Assembly (NCBI GenBank): GCA_002310115.1
Contig: DBYI01000081.1
Location: 1-34,225 of the forward strand
Direction of reading: 5' to 3'
DNA from: Ruminococcus flavefaciens
GTDB lineage: Bacteria > Bacillota > Clostridia > Oscillospirales > Ruminococcaceae
DNA: 34,225 nucleotides
Positions 25,801 through 32,790 of the stretch are shown in pieces (positions within the stretch are counted from its first letter, which is position 1; each line of letters begins with the position of its first letter). The notes under the pieces were generated by a model, which worked only from the letters and a program-made list of their open reading frames with translations, was not told where the DNA came from and ran no database searches. The position numbers and the translations under genes are program-made.

Positions 25801-26973
25801 ACCGTACATTTTGGAAAAATTGATTGCTTCATCTGATGTCAGTCCTGTACCGACAGAGCTTCCGTCGGTATATGCCATCAAACCGTAAGGAGCAGCACTG
25901 TTGAGAGAAAACGGGTCTTCGCCTACATCCCCTTCAACATGATAGAAGAAGTATAATCTTGCATTATTATCACTGACATTATTATATGCCGCAAAACCAT
26001 TACCATTACTGTTTCCTTGCTGATTCCAGCAATAGGTACCGCTGCCTTCTATTCTAAAATCTTCTGTGTCCGCATTACTGTGAGCCGCAACTGTAAATGC
26101 TGTTGCTTCATTTTTTGTCGTGACAAAAGAAAGACTATTTTCATTTTGTTTTACATATTGCTTGTTTGAATCATCATCATAACAAAAAATACAATACTTA
26201 CCATTATTATCACTTTCAAAATAATACGGCTTAGCCCCTTTTGAAATTGCAGAATCCACATTATTATAAGGAGATGCCGCAGGTTTTGTCTTTGAAATAC
26301 CTGTTCTTGTGCCAGTAACAACATACTGTTTATTTGATATGTAGAATCCATCGACGTGACAAATATATAATCCTGCACTGTTTTCGCCAAAATTAGCTAA
26401 TTCAGAAACATTTTTTATTTTCTGCCATGTTCCTGAACTCGTCAAGGGAATCAAGCCTGCCAAATCAGCCCCGTTCTCAACGATCTCATAGACAGAAAAT
26501 CCCGTGGCATAGAAGCTTATCTTTCCATCTCTGACAACAATATCATTTATCTGCTCTCTCGTGCCGTCGTCCATAATATGCCAAAGCTCGATATCAGCGC
26601 TTTTCGTGATAACTGGATCGTTTATTTCAACAAGAATGGGCGAAGCCTCATCAGGCTGAAATTCATTCCCACCGTCAGTAATAGTGATATCATAAGCAGC
26701 TATACCGTCATGTTCTCCCGAAACATCGACAGCCTCAGCTTCTGCGCCGTCGGGCATCATACCATCAAGTGTGATGACCTGCTCCGAGCTCTCGCCGTTG
26801 GGATAAAGCTCCATGCTCTGATATGTGAGCTCGTCGTCCAGTTCTGCTGCCTCTGATGAAGACACAACAGTATTTGCTTCCTTTTTTTCAGCATAAGCAG
26901 ATGTTATATTTGATGCGGCCAAAACAGCTGCAGAAATAAGAATTGCAATTCTTCTCGTTATATCTATTAGCAT
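19870..26973 (-). CDS. Giant (2367-aa) secreted fibro-slime / Cna-B-like adhesin
   Basis: The largest gene here. A signal peptide (cleavage near AYAEKK) leads into an N-terminal region and a series of beta-trefoil/fascin-like segments (about 200-700, repeated KYL/KYV-type motifs, many Asn/Asp/Tyr). A fibro-slime domain follows (about 838-1053), with its hallmark FTGDDDFWLYVDGELVLDLG around 930-950. A long middle section has repeated ~80-120-residue beta-sandwich units. The C-terminal part has SpaA/Cna-B-like modules (about 1850, 2045 and 2170; FDIKKVRKGTDIALPGARFK) of the kind that can form isopeptide bonds. There is no LPxTG and no membrane anchor at the end (AYLTSQAWAKNSIT), so attachment must depend on other components. 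It probably acts as adhesin or matrix scaffold. The SD is weak (GAGAGT). Confidence 0.85.
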   Translation of the reverse strand: MLIDITRRIAILISAAVLAASNITSAYAEKKEANTVVSSSEAAELDDELTYQSMELYPNGESSEQVITLDGMMPDGAEAEAVDVSGEHDGIAAYDITITDGGNEFQPDEASPILVEINDPVITKSADIELWHIMDDGTREQINDIVVRDGKISFYATGFSVYEIVENGADLAGLIPLTSSGTWQKIKNVSELANFGENSAGLYICHVDGFYISNKQYVVTGTRTGISKTKPAASPYNNVDSAISKGAKPYYFESDNNGKYCIFCYDDDSNKQYVKQNENSLSFVTTKNEATAFTVAAHSNADTEDFRIEGSGTYCWNQQGNSNGNGFAAYNNVSDNNARLYFFYHVEGDVGEDPFSLNSAAPYGLMAYTDGSSVGTGLTSDEAINFSKMYGIDTRVESVTKTLYITDSLDIGKWKFEWVSGVEYRLYDSATDKYLRADGNKLSVCDDSAAATAFQVEAQNPTAAADTRKRIKLKDKTSGKYVCLKNGAFSMENTGTDLWFVKESSIGSDQQITYTAERISVSDGERACDGQEIIIYTRVWNDAEERYDFYAIDYDGSLKRCYAYGDKLMWMDDSINTLLWKLIVYTENDKETGYYDLQNRYSGKYLNPQLPQHNDEVTTVKKPGLLFPGRLYEVTSSGAVNYGEYYTNILSWDYENYGYAALCNNGPQNTEANAMAFADDYYFAVINKAQIENTDDLHTVATLDNNDYGIKMKLINFDKKSRNEQNGVLGDTLSWSAEDPQRIVKNILSSDIKSNGYPDTKINKSLSQLFSANKLENVNHIFIQSIHDASGYFEFDSCQNFATIVPNGQRNISGYLDADGNATTEPVDGNGNPNAPVYDFTVYRELGTYDQSSKESLKHGQFYPYNYITADRYASTNGKNEYDSLLNLLSDDEPRKYEKIHFIDNPDYHLGVELEAKFIQTPSGLDAWGHDVIFEFTGDDDFWLYVDGELVLDLGGIHSAVGGKVNFKTGKVEINGTQIGTLKSVFENNFITRYKASHNNANPSEDEINEYLDEYFGKDKNGEYENIFKDYTEHKMKIFYMERGEGASNLHMRFNLSSVTPGNVQFEKQFESEEDGDLSQTDLNAIQFPIQILYMKNDEDDKDWYYLTNKSEKNTPSVSYQHSTLSVQFAAEYKPPNIDEIYENVFFVTPGKPLEIDFPDDAMQYKIIECAVNRDIYDYSTDSEITDDEGNTTQVGITEKNVVASGNIQDLIMDAAEVGKLPAITLKNIIKPNSIQALNITKNLYSSKIKNNANELYFNNPDDETREDKTTFNYRLYLSNGTSGELQLASLREYYVLDLQYKVCRWDAATQQFVRYTSEAYPEGLTPHQASLLDINERVNLISHTSPYGSISNIPVGYTVNVPGLLVGTKFMVVERDYEIPVGYKLIDYYCERGYQIKDSDGIFRLYVNLDWQDENDPDEEKFVAIYKSDNLLYGCTRECIEAPNNQNNQTIFEFDYKESKSALENADQYKAYEVSVEKIAGEDNVPANVDNAANTLSVNNYSWGNASEGDKVTFAVYNNDDELIPNQIMEIVFPETSAVFTFGENEDSIADYHVKKVNVIRQEPLTFSMNGELISSYDIDKKYYIDGVEYNAVPNSAGTIINGVDASVTVNNCRGFGIRANKIWSDADFTTSHGDIYTAVYLDDTMINGTLKCLSSPNTTVQYYFDSLQQGKHLSNYGIYEVELTNPLVDENGYVISYDSLRRLEKISDDPNDKKFDVDVADRNDTFKLLVTKRWANSQDGSIKVGVFDSESADSPVRQGDIYYPYTNITFDFNNKEDTAKASGKYLAYEITIDVVDGKTVITKGARLDTKVIPDMMSQEYTVTYSDGVPYKTNDNVGEENARTDTIRNTRRGGIEINLHEWNNTSAPDRPLEGGSFQLFEDVTDILVDSVTGDITDTELYSKCEKIEMPEIEDGVIVQKVHYYKLLNTYVSDATGNITVLYNFGEGKYMLKQTVAPIQHIGLSEPITFEITESETGAYTLANWVNLNDAEKDTNGQYIVQQGKYSYPENDRLHPDSDHTNEKRNWAEYDVAPESGVLTAIIDIYNKTYTFDIKKVRKGTDIALPGARFKLYREVMTLGGYARETNPLPGYEALVSAVGTGIIPKINSSLAQGTYYLEEVSAPAGYEKMDKLIRFSVTENGIVIDNAEEYGSLDTTNSLDGSHVTYVISVPNKRSDTPVQQEYYFDIEKTLFLDKYMHEKGDPEQTFLFKVERFDLADTTMQSIQETFYVTMNCNNFVDENFSIIDSTDGRFKYDSGSHRVSVAYSQNGASSEYSFPADIRTGKQHICAKQAGIYRITEINGWSNTDYELWKGSNRVKGTADDPRTDGSVVLSVDNPDEVKTACFANSETEYAYLTSQAWAKNSIT

Positions 26974-27012
26974 CTTACTCTCAGCCCTTTCATCAATTAT
27001 TAGTGATCATTT

Positions 27013-27810
27013 TCAGTTAAATTTTGCCTTCTGCACCGAAACAGCAGGAGATTCCGACGGATTTAACGTAACAGCCTGCGCTTCGATCGCAATATTATAA
27101 TTCTGGTCAAATACTCCCAGATAGTCTTTTTTCAGAATCGGCAACTGCAGCTGATTGAACAGCTCAGTAGTGGTGTTCTGAGATTCAACTACCCGCATTT
27201 CAGAGTTTTCTCCATTATCTGTTCCGTTTACGTAATAAAAATAGAAAACCTGCTCCGTGGTGCCGTCATTCAGCGTCCTGAAGCCTTGATCTTCCATATA
27301 ATAGTCCTTGTTATAGCATTCTCTCAACGTCCAATTCTCGATAACGTCATTCTTATTATCCCATACGAACAGCTTTGAAGTTGTATTTTCGTTTTTTATT
27401 TCGAGAGCATTCAAAATAGAATTCAGTCTTCTCTTATCATTGTTAAAATCTGCCGCATATTCGGGGTATCTTCCGCTTGAATCAAACCTTCCCAATGACA
27501 CCGTCATTTTAAGACGAATGTAAAGACTATTCTGTCCCTCGTTCTTGGCATATGGATTCTTCGGTATGATCATTCCTGGTTCGGAAGCCTTAGCCTTGTT
27601 GATACCGACTAAATCCCATTCAGGCTCCAGAAGCCTTACTGCCGTGTTCTGCGCTTTATACTTGTTGGTTACCAAGTCTTCGCTGTGAAAATAGGAAAAG
27701 ATACCCGATAAAAGCAAAACATACACAATAAACGCAAGAAAAGCCAAAGTTATAATCTGCCGCTTTCTACTGCGTAACGCCCTTTTTACATTTCCGTTTT
27801 TTTGCGTCAC
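27013..27810 (-). CDS. TasA/camelysin-like secreted subunit (second of locus)
   Basis: A 265-aa SipW-type substrate. The best start is GTG 27808-27810, placed six bases after AAAGGAGGG; an ATG at 27828 overlaps the SipW-2 stop but its SD would be wrong. A basic N-terminus (KRALRSRKRQ) precedes a hydrophobic segment (TLAFLAFIVYVLLLSGIFSY) and a mature start near FHSEDLVTNKYKAQ, the typical F/H...VTNxxxA pattern of TasA/camelysin pilins. The C-terminal NIAIEAQAV is the family's closing strand. Probably the subunit or anchor matched to SipW-2. It begins immediately after SipW-2 and precedes the giant gene by 39 bases, so all three are cotranscribed. Confidence 0.75.
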   Translation of the reverse strand: MTQKNGNVKRALRSRKRQIITLAFLAFIVYVLLLSGIFSYFHSEDLVTNKYKAQNTAVRLLEPEWDLVGINKAKASEPGMIIPKNPYAKNEGQNSLYIRLKMTVSLGRFDSSGRYPEYAADFNNDKRRLNSILNALEIKNENTTSKLFVWDNKNDVIENWTLRECYNKDYYMEDQGFRTLNDGTTEQVFYFYYVNGTDNGENSEMRVVESQNTTTELFNQLQLPILKKDYLGVFDQNYNIAIEAQAVTLNPSESPAVSVQKAKFN

Positions 27811-27824
27811 AGATATCCCTCCTT

Positions 27825-28310
27825 TCATTTTTCCTTATCCTTTTTATTATAAAAAATACCCGATATTACAAACAAAATCAATATTCCGCCAAGCAAAAGC
27901 ATTCCTCTGAATGTATGCAGAAAGCCGAATATCCTCCCGATATGTGGTATTGCAAATATGGTCTTTCCTATGTAGTTGCCTCTTGTAACAGGATCGGGAT
28001 CATTATTTTGGTTCATGTCACCTTTGGTTATAATACCTTCATCAGTGATACTTTCCGCCCTGTGCGTCACAAGGATATCTTCGCTTACACGAAATGATAT
28101 CACGTCACCCGCCTCAATATCCTCATATCTGCTGTATGTACTCACAAAGCAGATGCTTCCCACAGGCAAAAGCTCTCCCATAGAACCAGATCTGACTTGA
28201 TACAAACGTATCCCAAATAAATAAACTGTCACCAATATAATGCCTACGGTGATAACAGTTGTTGATATGATCTCGTAAAGAGTATTAAAAATCTTCTGTT
28301 TCTTAGTCAT
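27825..28310 (-). CDS. sipW: Signal peptidase I, SipW/ER type (copy 2)
   Basis: A 161-aa membrane protease. An N-terminal membrane helix (about 13-32) precedes the nucleophile Ser43 in SGSM. The base is His83 in LVTHRAE rather than the Lys of bacterial SipS-type enzymes, so this is the ER/SipW type, which cleaves TasA/camelysin-like substrates. Residues ~94-98 hold the KGDxN box. A C-terminal membrane helix (about 135-153) is followed by a Lys-rich tail. The gene starts 14 bases after a strong terminator hairpin and has no good SD, so its expression is likely controlled by the leader. It is the first gene of the operon with the TasA-like protein and the giant adhesin. Confidence 0.88.
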   Translation of the reverse strand: MTKKQKIFNTLYEIISTTVITVGIILVTVYLFGIRLYQVRSGSMGELLPVGSICFVSTYSRYEDIEAGDVISFRVSEDILVTHRAESITDEGIITKGDMNQNNDPDPVTRGNYIGKTIFAIPHIGRIFGFLHTFRGMLLLGGILILFVISGIFYNKKDKEK

Positions 28311-28318
28311 GACAGTAA

Positions 28319-28357
28319 CAAAAACGCACCCAATTCCCCCATAAGAATCAAGTGCGT
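28319..28357 (-). terminator. Leader terminator/attenuator directly upstream of sipW-2
   Basis: On the minus strand a 13-pair stem (ACGCACTTGATTC pairing with GAATTGGGTGCGT, with G-U pairs; 8-base loop) is followed by TTTTTG. It sits 14 bases before the sipW-2 ATG and ~40 bases after the presumed TSS, a classic attenuator position. It would also end transcripts from the sortase gene upstream. Confidence 0.75.
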
Positions 28358-28362
28358 ATCTA

Positions 28363-28387
28363 AGCAGACATACCGTGTATCCCTGCT
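28363..28387 (-). promoter_or_regulatory. Leader hairpin 1 of the sipW-2 operon
   Basis: AGCAG/CTGCT plus an inner ATAC/GTAT stem form a small hairpin just 5' of the terminator stem in the presumed leader. It could be the sensing half of an attenuator, but I match it to no known riboswitch. Confidence 0.4.
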
Positions 28388-28402
28388 CTTATATTCTCGT
28401 TT

Positions 28403-28431
28403 ATTGTATATATGCAGATGAGATCTGTTAA
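28403..28431 (-). promoter_or_regulatory. Promoter of the sipW-2/TasA/giant adhesin operon
   Basis: On the minus strand TTAACA (28426-28431), 17 bases, TACAAT (28403-28408), each one mismatch from consensus. The presumed start near 28396 gives a ~85-base leader containing two hairpins. It lies between the sortase stop and sipW-2. Confidence 0.6.
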
Positions 28432-28473
28432 TATTATTAAAAACAGCAGAACATCATGGGGGGATGAGCTCTG

Positions 28474-29232
28474 TTATTCTATAACACCGATGAGGATTCC
28501 CCTTGCATCGGCAAATTCATAAGTGCATGTCGATAACAGTAGAAGATGAAGATCATCTTTCTCTTTAAGATCATCGGCGCTGAAGCCTATTGTATACTGC
28601 GCATCCGAGAATATATAGTCTATATACTCATTCTTCTCGGTATCGCTTACAAAAGCGGCATGATAAGCAGGTGCCGTATCCATAACAGTCATATAAGCGA
28701 AAAAACGGATATTATGCACACCATCCCTAATCGTCAGCGCACCTGTCGGGTGCGACTGAAGGAACGATATATCCTTGAATAAAGCGATATCTGCAAATAC
28801 TCGCTGATGTGTAATATGATGACCGTAAACAATCGAATTGAAGCCGCTGAAATCACCTTCGCATCGACAGTCCAGAAACGGACAGCCAAGCTCGTTATTA
28901 TATTTCCCGTCAAAGCCGTTATGCAAATAGAAATCGTTATCCTCTGCCTGAGCTATGGGAAAATCAATATGCGTGGAGTCTATGGTGATCCAGCCGACAA
29001 CTCCACTGTTGATTTCCTCGGCCATCTGTAACGGATCTTCTTCTTTCTTTGCTTCATTATGAGTATTGTTCGCCTTAATTGGCTTTATCCGCTCAAAAAG
29101 CTTTATCTGTTCATCATGTGAATCATCTATCAGCTTTTCGGGAAGAACATTATCATAATAATGTCTGTACCCACAATAGCCACCGATACCGATAAACAGG
29201 AGCAATACAGCAAATACGTATTTAGGCTTCAT
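28474..29232 (-). CDS. srtB: Class B sortase
   Basis: A 252-aa membrane-anchored transpeptidase. An N-terminal helix (MKPKYVFAVLLLFIGIGGYC) anchors it. The sortase beta-barrel shows the SrtB-type VGWITIDSTHIDFPI start. The catalytic triad is His138 in VYGHH, Cys236 in LSTCTYEF and Arg244 in ADARGIL. Sortase B enzymes join a sorted protein to the cell wall or to another subunit. The only sorting-like motif here is PPRTG in the preceding gene, whose 3' end overlaps this gene's start by 11 bases. That argues for enzyme and substrate working together. The ATG is placed inside TGATG. The catalytic residues all look intact. Confidence 0.92.
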   Translation of the reverse strand: MKPKYVFAVLLLFIGIGGYCGYRHYYDNVLPEKLIDDSHDEQIKLFERIKPIKANNTHNEAKKEEDPLQMAEEINSGVVGWITIDSTHIDFPIAQAEDNDFYLHNGFDGKYNNELGCPFLDCRCEGDFSGFNSIVYGHHITHQRVFADIALFKDISFLQSHPTGALTIRDGVHNIRFFAYMTVMDTAPAYHAAFVSDTEKNEYIDYIFSDAQYTIGFSADDLKEKDDLHLLLLSTCTYEFADARGILIGVIE

Positions 29233-30004
29233 CAGGCAATCCCTTCACATTTCTCTGCCGCTTGTCCCTTTTCTTCACGAATATAAGCAACATCATACCG
29301 CCTGTCAGAACCGATACAACTGCTAGAGCCATCATCCAGAAATTGTCGCTTGCCAGAAAAAGACCTGTTCTCGGAGGAACATAGTCATCATCGACAGAAG
29401 CGTAAAATATCCACTTGAACTCTATCTCACCCTCGACATAGCCTGACTCCTGCGAGCCCACAAGAACATGTTCACCGTTGATATCAATAAGCCTGTGACC
29501 ATTGTCCTTGCCTACCAGTACGTCCAGATCATTCCATATAACTGAACATTTCAACGTATGACTGTCGCCCGGAGCATACAGTCCACAATCATAAACTTCC
29601 TGTGTCAAGTCGATATTTCCGTCGCCTGTAACAGTACCCTTATAAAACTCCTGCCCGTCAAGCCAGAAAGTACATTCACAACCTTTTTCAAGGTCAATCT
29701 CACCTTTCTTGAAAAGCGGCTCAACATAAAAATAGATATGATATGCCTTATCATCACGCAGATTCATGAGCTGTACTTCCTTGGTATAGACCTCGCCGTA
29801 GTTCATTTTCTCAACATGGAAGAAGTATTCGCCTGTTTCCGAGCTAACGACATTGCCGTCAGAGTCCATGGCTGTCAGCTTCTCCGGAAGTCCCTTTACC
29901 GTGCCATTTGGCAAAGCAACCTCCGCAAAAGCTGTCGTAATACCGACATGATTAAGGATAAGGAGGCTGCTTACCAGAGTAGCAAATATTTTTTTTGCTC
30001 TCAT
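29222..30004 (-). CDS. Secreted protein with PPRTG sorting-like signal, sortase substrate
   Basis: A 260-aa protein with a Sec signal peptide (MRAKKIFATLVSSLLILNHV; cleavage near AFAEVA) and a ~170-residue beta-rich domain. Its C-terminus is arranged like a cell-wall sorting signal: PPRTG (210-214), a hydrophobic helix (FWMMALAVVSVLTGGMMLLI) and a basic tail (KKRDKRQR). PPRTG departs from LPxTG but keeps P-x-T-G, which class B sortases may recognise. The neighbouring class B sortase, overlapping by 11 bases, is the likely partner. SD GGAAGGAGG precedes the ATG. It is probably the anchor or basal subunit of the fibre made by this locus. Cysteines in the mature domain (about residues 104, 106, 140, 153) could form disulfides. 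Confidence 0.8.
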   Translation of the reverse strand: MRAKKIFATLVSSLLILNHVGITTAFAEVALPNGTVKGLPEKLTAMDSDGNVVSSETGEYFFHVEKMNYGEVYTKEVQLMNLRDDKAYHIYFYVEPLFKKGEIDLEKGCECTFWLDGQEFYKGTVTGDGNIDLTQEVYDCGLYAPGDSHTLKCSVIWNDLDVLVGKDNGHRLIDINGEHVLVGSQESGYVEGEIEFKWIFYASVDDDYVPPRTGLFLASDNFWMMALAVVSVLTGGMMLLIFVKKRDKRQRNVKGLPDEA

Positions 30005-30041
30005 TTAGCTAGCCTCCTTCCTTTTAATTATTTTAGATTAC

Positions 30042-31688
30042 TCATGGAGCAGCATATGTCCATGCAATACTTGCGATCTCATTTGTATTTGAAGTATCCA
30101 TGGTTCCTGCTCCTGTTGCAGGAACAGCATCACCATTTGAACTGTAACCTGTTGCTGCAGCACTCCATGGTTTTACGGAATCTATACCCTCAGCTCCGTC
30201 TTCACCGGTAGTAACCTGAACGCTCTCCATAAATACATTAAGGTCAAAATCAAATGTAAGATAATCATCTTGTGTTACGGAAGAATCAAGTTCTACGCTG
30301 TCAACAAGTCTCTCGGTAGTACAGCCTTCCTCAAGATCATTATTGTAGTAGAAAGTAACAGGAGTCGTGGAAGCAACTCCACCTGTAAATACAGGTGTCC
30401 AGCTTTCTGCATCAGTTGAAGCTGTTGCCCATTCAAGTCCTGAATCCTTGGTAGCAGTACTATCTGTAGGAATTGAAGCAGCTCCAAGGATATTAGCTAG
30501 ATAAACATTGATCTTTATGTCACCGTATGCAGCCTGTAATTTACCCTGTGTTCCTGCCGCAGGTGCTACATAAGTCCATGTCAGATTATTGTTCTTAACA
30601 GTAGTTCTCTCTGCAGTATAAAGCTGAAGAGTTGCTGTCGGTGCATATGTCCATGTATTGGAAGCAGAATTGTATGTTGAATTAAATGCGCTCTTCGGAA
30701 GAGTATAATCAGAACGATCAGTATCTCCTGTGTCTACGCCATTATGTAACTTAAGATATACGCCTGAACCTTCAGAAGCAACTGCATCTCCTTCTGCATC
30801 TGTTGCTACGTAATAGTATCCACTAAATTCCATATCATCAGAATTCAATTCAGTACCCAGAGCAACATTTCTGCGGAACACATACAAACCAGTTGTTGCA
30901 GGCTTGAACTCATCACTGTCAACAGAAGGGAGATACTTAATATCCGAAACTAAAATAGTATTGTTAGCATTATCTACTGTAATATTATTTGCATTTGTCC
31001 CTATTGTTACTGTATATGTTTTACCACCAACAATATTTTGAACAGAGTTTGCGGCATTATGAACTGTATCGCTCTGATTTGGCTTATAGATAAACTTTGT
31101 GCCATTAGTATATACAAGTTCTCCGCCTGCCTGCACAGCCATGACTTCTGAATATGCATCTGGATTAGCATCATCAGGATCAGTAGGATCGGGATTCTCT
31201 CTTTTTGTCTTGGAAAGCTCACGAAGATAATATGTATTTCCTCCACTTGTAAGGCTGTAATTCAAATTAAAATCAGTCAAGGTTGTATCAGTAACAGCTG
31301 TCAGCCCAGATGTTATAACATTTGCCACAAGATCAGTAAATTTTCCATTGGACGCATCCCATGTCTCTATGGCAGTTGATGTTTCATTTAAAACTCTCAT
31401 TTCGCCCTGTAAATAAGAACGAACAAAAGCATCAACATTACCAGTGTTTACAAAGCCGACATTCTTGTCAATCTTCTGACCTGGAATCCAATTCTCGGGC
31501 GGTGTAAAGTCTTCGGCAATAGTTACATCGTAATCAGCTTTTGCGCTCAGACGGTTAGTAACCTCATCCTTGCTTGAGAACCACGCAAAGGTACTGCCTG
31601 CCATAACAGAAGCTGCAATGCAAAGCGAGCCTATAAGGACTCTCTTTTCTCTTGAAGATTTTGCCTTCTTGGAAACATCATTTTTCAT
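30042..31688 (-). CDS. TasA/camelysin-like major secreted subunit (first of locus)
   Basis: A 548-aa SipW-type exported protein. A basic N-terminus (KKAKSSREKR) precedes a hydrophobic core (VLIGSLCIAASVMAG) and the signature AGSTFAWFSSKDEVTNRLSA around 30-50, the cleavage region and mature start of TasA/camelysin-type proteins. The body is Thr/Asn/Asp-rich and beta-prone, and the C-terminal VFMESVQV is the family's closing D/E-S/A-V-Q strand. The length is greater than TasA (~260 aa), so extra insertions are present. It follows the sipW-1 gene by 26 bases, so SipW-1 is the likely processing enzyme. It probably forms the main fibre or matrix subunit. SD AGGAGGATTGAGTT precedes the ATG. Confidence 0.82.
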   Translation of the reverse strand: MKNDVSKKAKSSREKRVLIGSLCIAASVMAGSTFAWFSSKDEVTNRLSAKADYDVTIAEDFTPPENWIPGQKIDKNVGFVNTGNVDAFVRSYLQGEMRVLNETSTAIETWDASNGKFTDLVANVITSGLTAVTDTTLTDFNLNYSLTSGGNTYYLRELSKTKRENPDPTDPDDANPDAYSEVMAVQAGGELVYTNGTKFIYKPNQSDTVHNAANSVQNIVGGKTYTVTIGTNANNITVDNANNTILVSDIKYLPSVDSDEFKPATTGLYVFRRNVALGTELNSDDMEFSGYYYVATDAEGDAVASEGSGVYLKLHNGVDTGDTDRSDYTLPKSAFNSTYNSASNTWTYAPTATLQLYTAERTTVKNNNLTWTYVAPAAGTQGKLQAAYGDIKINVYLANILGAASIPTDSTATKDSGLEWATASTDAESWTPVFTGGVASTTPVTFYYNNDLEEGCTTERLVDSVELDSSVTQDDYLTFDFDLNVFMESVQVTTGEDGAEGIDSVKPWSAAATGYSSNGDAVPATGAGTMDTSNTNEIASIAWTYAAP

Positions 31689-31714
31689 AACTCAATCCTC
31701 CTACCTCCTAATAT

Positions 31715-32341
31715 TTAAACCTTATTGTTAGATTCTACCGTGATGTTATTGTCAATATTATCATTATCCTTTTGGGATTTCAGATCAAAGTAATACTTCA
31801 TCATTTTGAAAAATACAAGTATCAAAATGATCAATGGTATGATAAAATACCACCTTAGTTGCACAAACCTTACAACTACCCCCAGTTTTGGCACATGGAA
31901 CTGCACCTTCCCTATAACTCGGCTCTCATCGATAAGGAACGAGTCTTCGGTGTTGTTAGCGTCACCTTTTGTTCTGAAACAAGTAACGCCTGACCCCTGA
32001 TAGTTGGTAAGCTTTTCTGTGACACGGTGAGTCAGGTACGCTTCTCCTCCGCTTGACGGATTAAAAGTAATGACATCACCCTTATTGATATCCTTTGCAT
32101 TTGATATTCTTACAAAGACCACATCTCCGCTTGAAAACTCGGGGACCATTGAGTCAGTAAGCACAACATAATACCTAAAGCCAAATAATGACTTATTCGG
32201 ACTCTTACTTGCTGCAAAAACAACTGCAATTATTACAATGAAAACAGACAAGCAGTATATAAAAGCTTTGCGTACGACCGAAAAAATGCGGCTTCCATTG
32301 CTAATATCAACACTTGCTTTATCTTTTGCGATAGTACTCAC
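31715..32341 (-). CDS. sipW: Signal peptidase I, SipW/ER type (copy 1)
   Basis: A 208-aa membrane protease starting at GTG 32339-32341, with SD GAGGGGGATG nine bases before it. A membrane helix (about 25-44) is followed by the nucleophile Ser64 in VLTDSMVPEF and the base His105 in YLTHRVTE. The KGDAN box is near residue 125, and a C-terminal membrane helix lies at about 162-180. The His (not Lys) places it in the SipW/ER group that matures TasA/camelysin-like proteins. It heads unit 1 of the fibre locus, driven by a promoter at 32421-32449, and precedes its probable substrate by 26 bases. It differs clearly from SipW-2, so the two operons may use separate processing enzymes. Confidence 0.9.
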   Translation of the reverse strand: MSTIAKDKASVDISNGSRIFSVVRKAFIYCLSVFIVIIAVVFAASKSPNKSLFGFRYYVVLTDSMVPEFSSGDVVFVRISNAKDINKGDVITFNPSSGGEAYLTHRVTEKLTNYQGSGVTCFRTKGDANNTEDSFLIDESRVIGKVQFHVPKLGVVVRFVQLRWYFIIPLIILILVFFKMMKYYFDLKSQKDNDNIDNNITVESNNKV

Positions 32342-32420
32342 TTATGACATCCCCCTCTATTTTTTAAATAATTATACTAACTAATATGAATTAACATAGT
32401 ATTTATTTTGTAACGCCTAG

Positions 32421-32449
32421 ATTATATCATAAAATAAACCATTTGTAAA
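32421..32449 (-). promoter_or_regulatory. Promoter of the sipW-1/TasA/sortase operon
   Basis: On the minus strand TTTACA (32444-32449), 17 bases, TATAAT (32421-32426), five and six matches to consensus. The leader to the sipW-1 GTG is about 75 bases, AT-rich, with no hairpin that I trust. Confidence 0.75.
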
Positions 32450-32640
32450 GAGAATACATTTTCTTTGATAATTATTTTTCACAAAATTGTTAAACCCTAA
32501 CAAATATACCTTGCAAAATTTGTCATCCAAAAACAAAATGTTTTCTATTTATTAAATTATCGTTCACATTATATATACAGAGGGTATTATACGCCAGTAG
32601 TTGTACTCCCTGTCACCATGACTTACAAGTGTAAAGCTGA
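32450..32640. other. Intergenic AT-rich region
   Basis: No gene, terminator or repeat that I can support between the sipW-1 promoter and the ATL-like fragment. Confidence 0.5.
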
Positions 32641-32790
32641 TGCTTCGAAAAAAATATATTCTGCCAAACAGGAGATCAAGTTATTGAATACCTAAAAAAA
32701 CAGTTTGTTTACTGCCCCCCAACTGAAAGTTGCAATGATAATACAGTTGTTGTTCTTCCGCTCGAATACGGCAGAGATATTCCTGCCGCT

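Noticed and set aside
29558..30211. 217-aa plus-strand ORF over the PPRTG gene and the end of the 548-aa subunit gene
   Set aside because: It spans two well-supported minus-strand genes and their gap, with no SD or recognisable domain.
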